Assembly (NCBI GenBank): GCA_019843655.1
Contig: JACDQD010000009.1
Span: forward strand, 935,750-999,749
Direction of reading: 5' to 3'
DNA: 64,000 nt
DNA from: Lethocerus indicus
Taxonomy: Eukaryota > Arthropoda > Insecta > Hemiptera > Belostomatidae
A program made the translations under genes and the position numbers. The stretch's first letter is position 1. Every line of letters begins with the position of its first letter. Below are positions 63,961 through 64,000 of the stretch, one piece after another. Under the pieces are notes generated by a model. It did no database searches and was not told the origin of the DNA. It worked only from the letters and a program-made list of their open reading frames with translations.

Positions 63961-64000
63961 AGGGCAGCCGTTGAACTTTGTCTTAAGTGTTTTTCGCACA

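Overview
This is eukaryotic, metazoan DNA. Exons are short and flanked by GT/AG splice sites, introns are AT-rich, and (TA)n microsatellites, tRNA-derived SINEs, mariner transposons and foldback repeats are abundant. The N-terminus of the main gene resembles insect nocte, so an arthropod is my best guess, but the species cannot be fixed from the sequence.

About 0.7-41.2 kb, plus strand: one large gene, the PRRC2 (BAT2-like; Drosophila nocte) orthologue. I placed one 5'UTR exon and 40 coding exons by matching acceptor, donor and codon phase from exon to exon; together they encode a protein of roughly 2,800 residues. Anchors to the family are the BAT2 N-terminal domain (exons 2-7), a charged coiled coil, RD/RE-rich repeats, the PSRRGRGGG and DDAWETTSDTS motifs, and a Q/G/P-rich C-terminal half. 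Four low-complexity exons (4, 14, 40, 41) read in discordant frames although all flanking exons agree, which points to small indels in repeats or to real expansions.

Two introns of this gene (intron 19, 14.5-16.7 kb; intron 34, 31.6-35.5 kb) hold tandem arrays of a ~250-bp unit. Each unit contains a ~120-nt segment built like a box C/D snoRNA: C box GTGATGA, D' and D boxes CTGA, a C'-like GTGATCA and a closing GCTGA/TTAGC stem. A diverged edge copy keeps boxes and stem but changes the sequence upstream of D' and D, where guides would lie. About 23 copies are present in the sense orientation. PRRC2 genes are known snoRNA hosts in vertebrates. I regard this as the most interesting feature of the window.

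41.2-44.0 kb is the probable 3'UTR/intergenic interval. 44.06-46.69 kb, plus strand: a three-exon KCTD8/12/16-type gene (BTB plus H1 domains, GABA-B receptor auxiliary subunit family) with a 20-glutamine tract between the two domains.

48.4-61.7 kb is a minisatellite block: a 105-bp array, a 21-bp array, a short unique interval with one or two candidate exons of an unrecognised gene, a 7-kb 120-bp array, a 100-N gap, then again 105-bp and 21-bp arrays in the same order. All three periods are multiples of three, which creates long spurious ORFs on both strands. 62.8-64.0 kb is a cluster of foldback elements with complementary arms.
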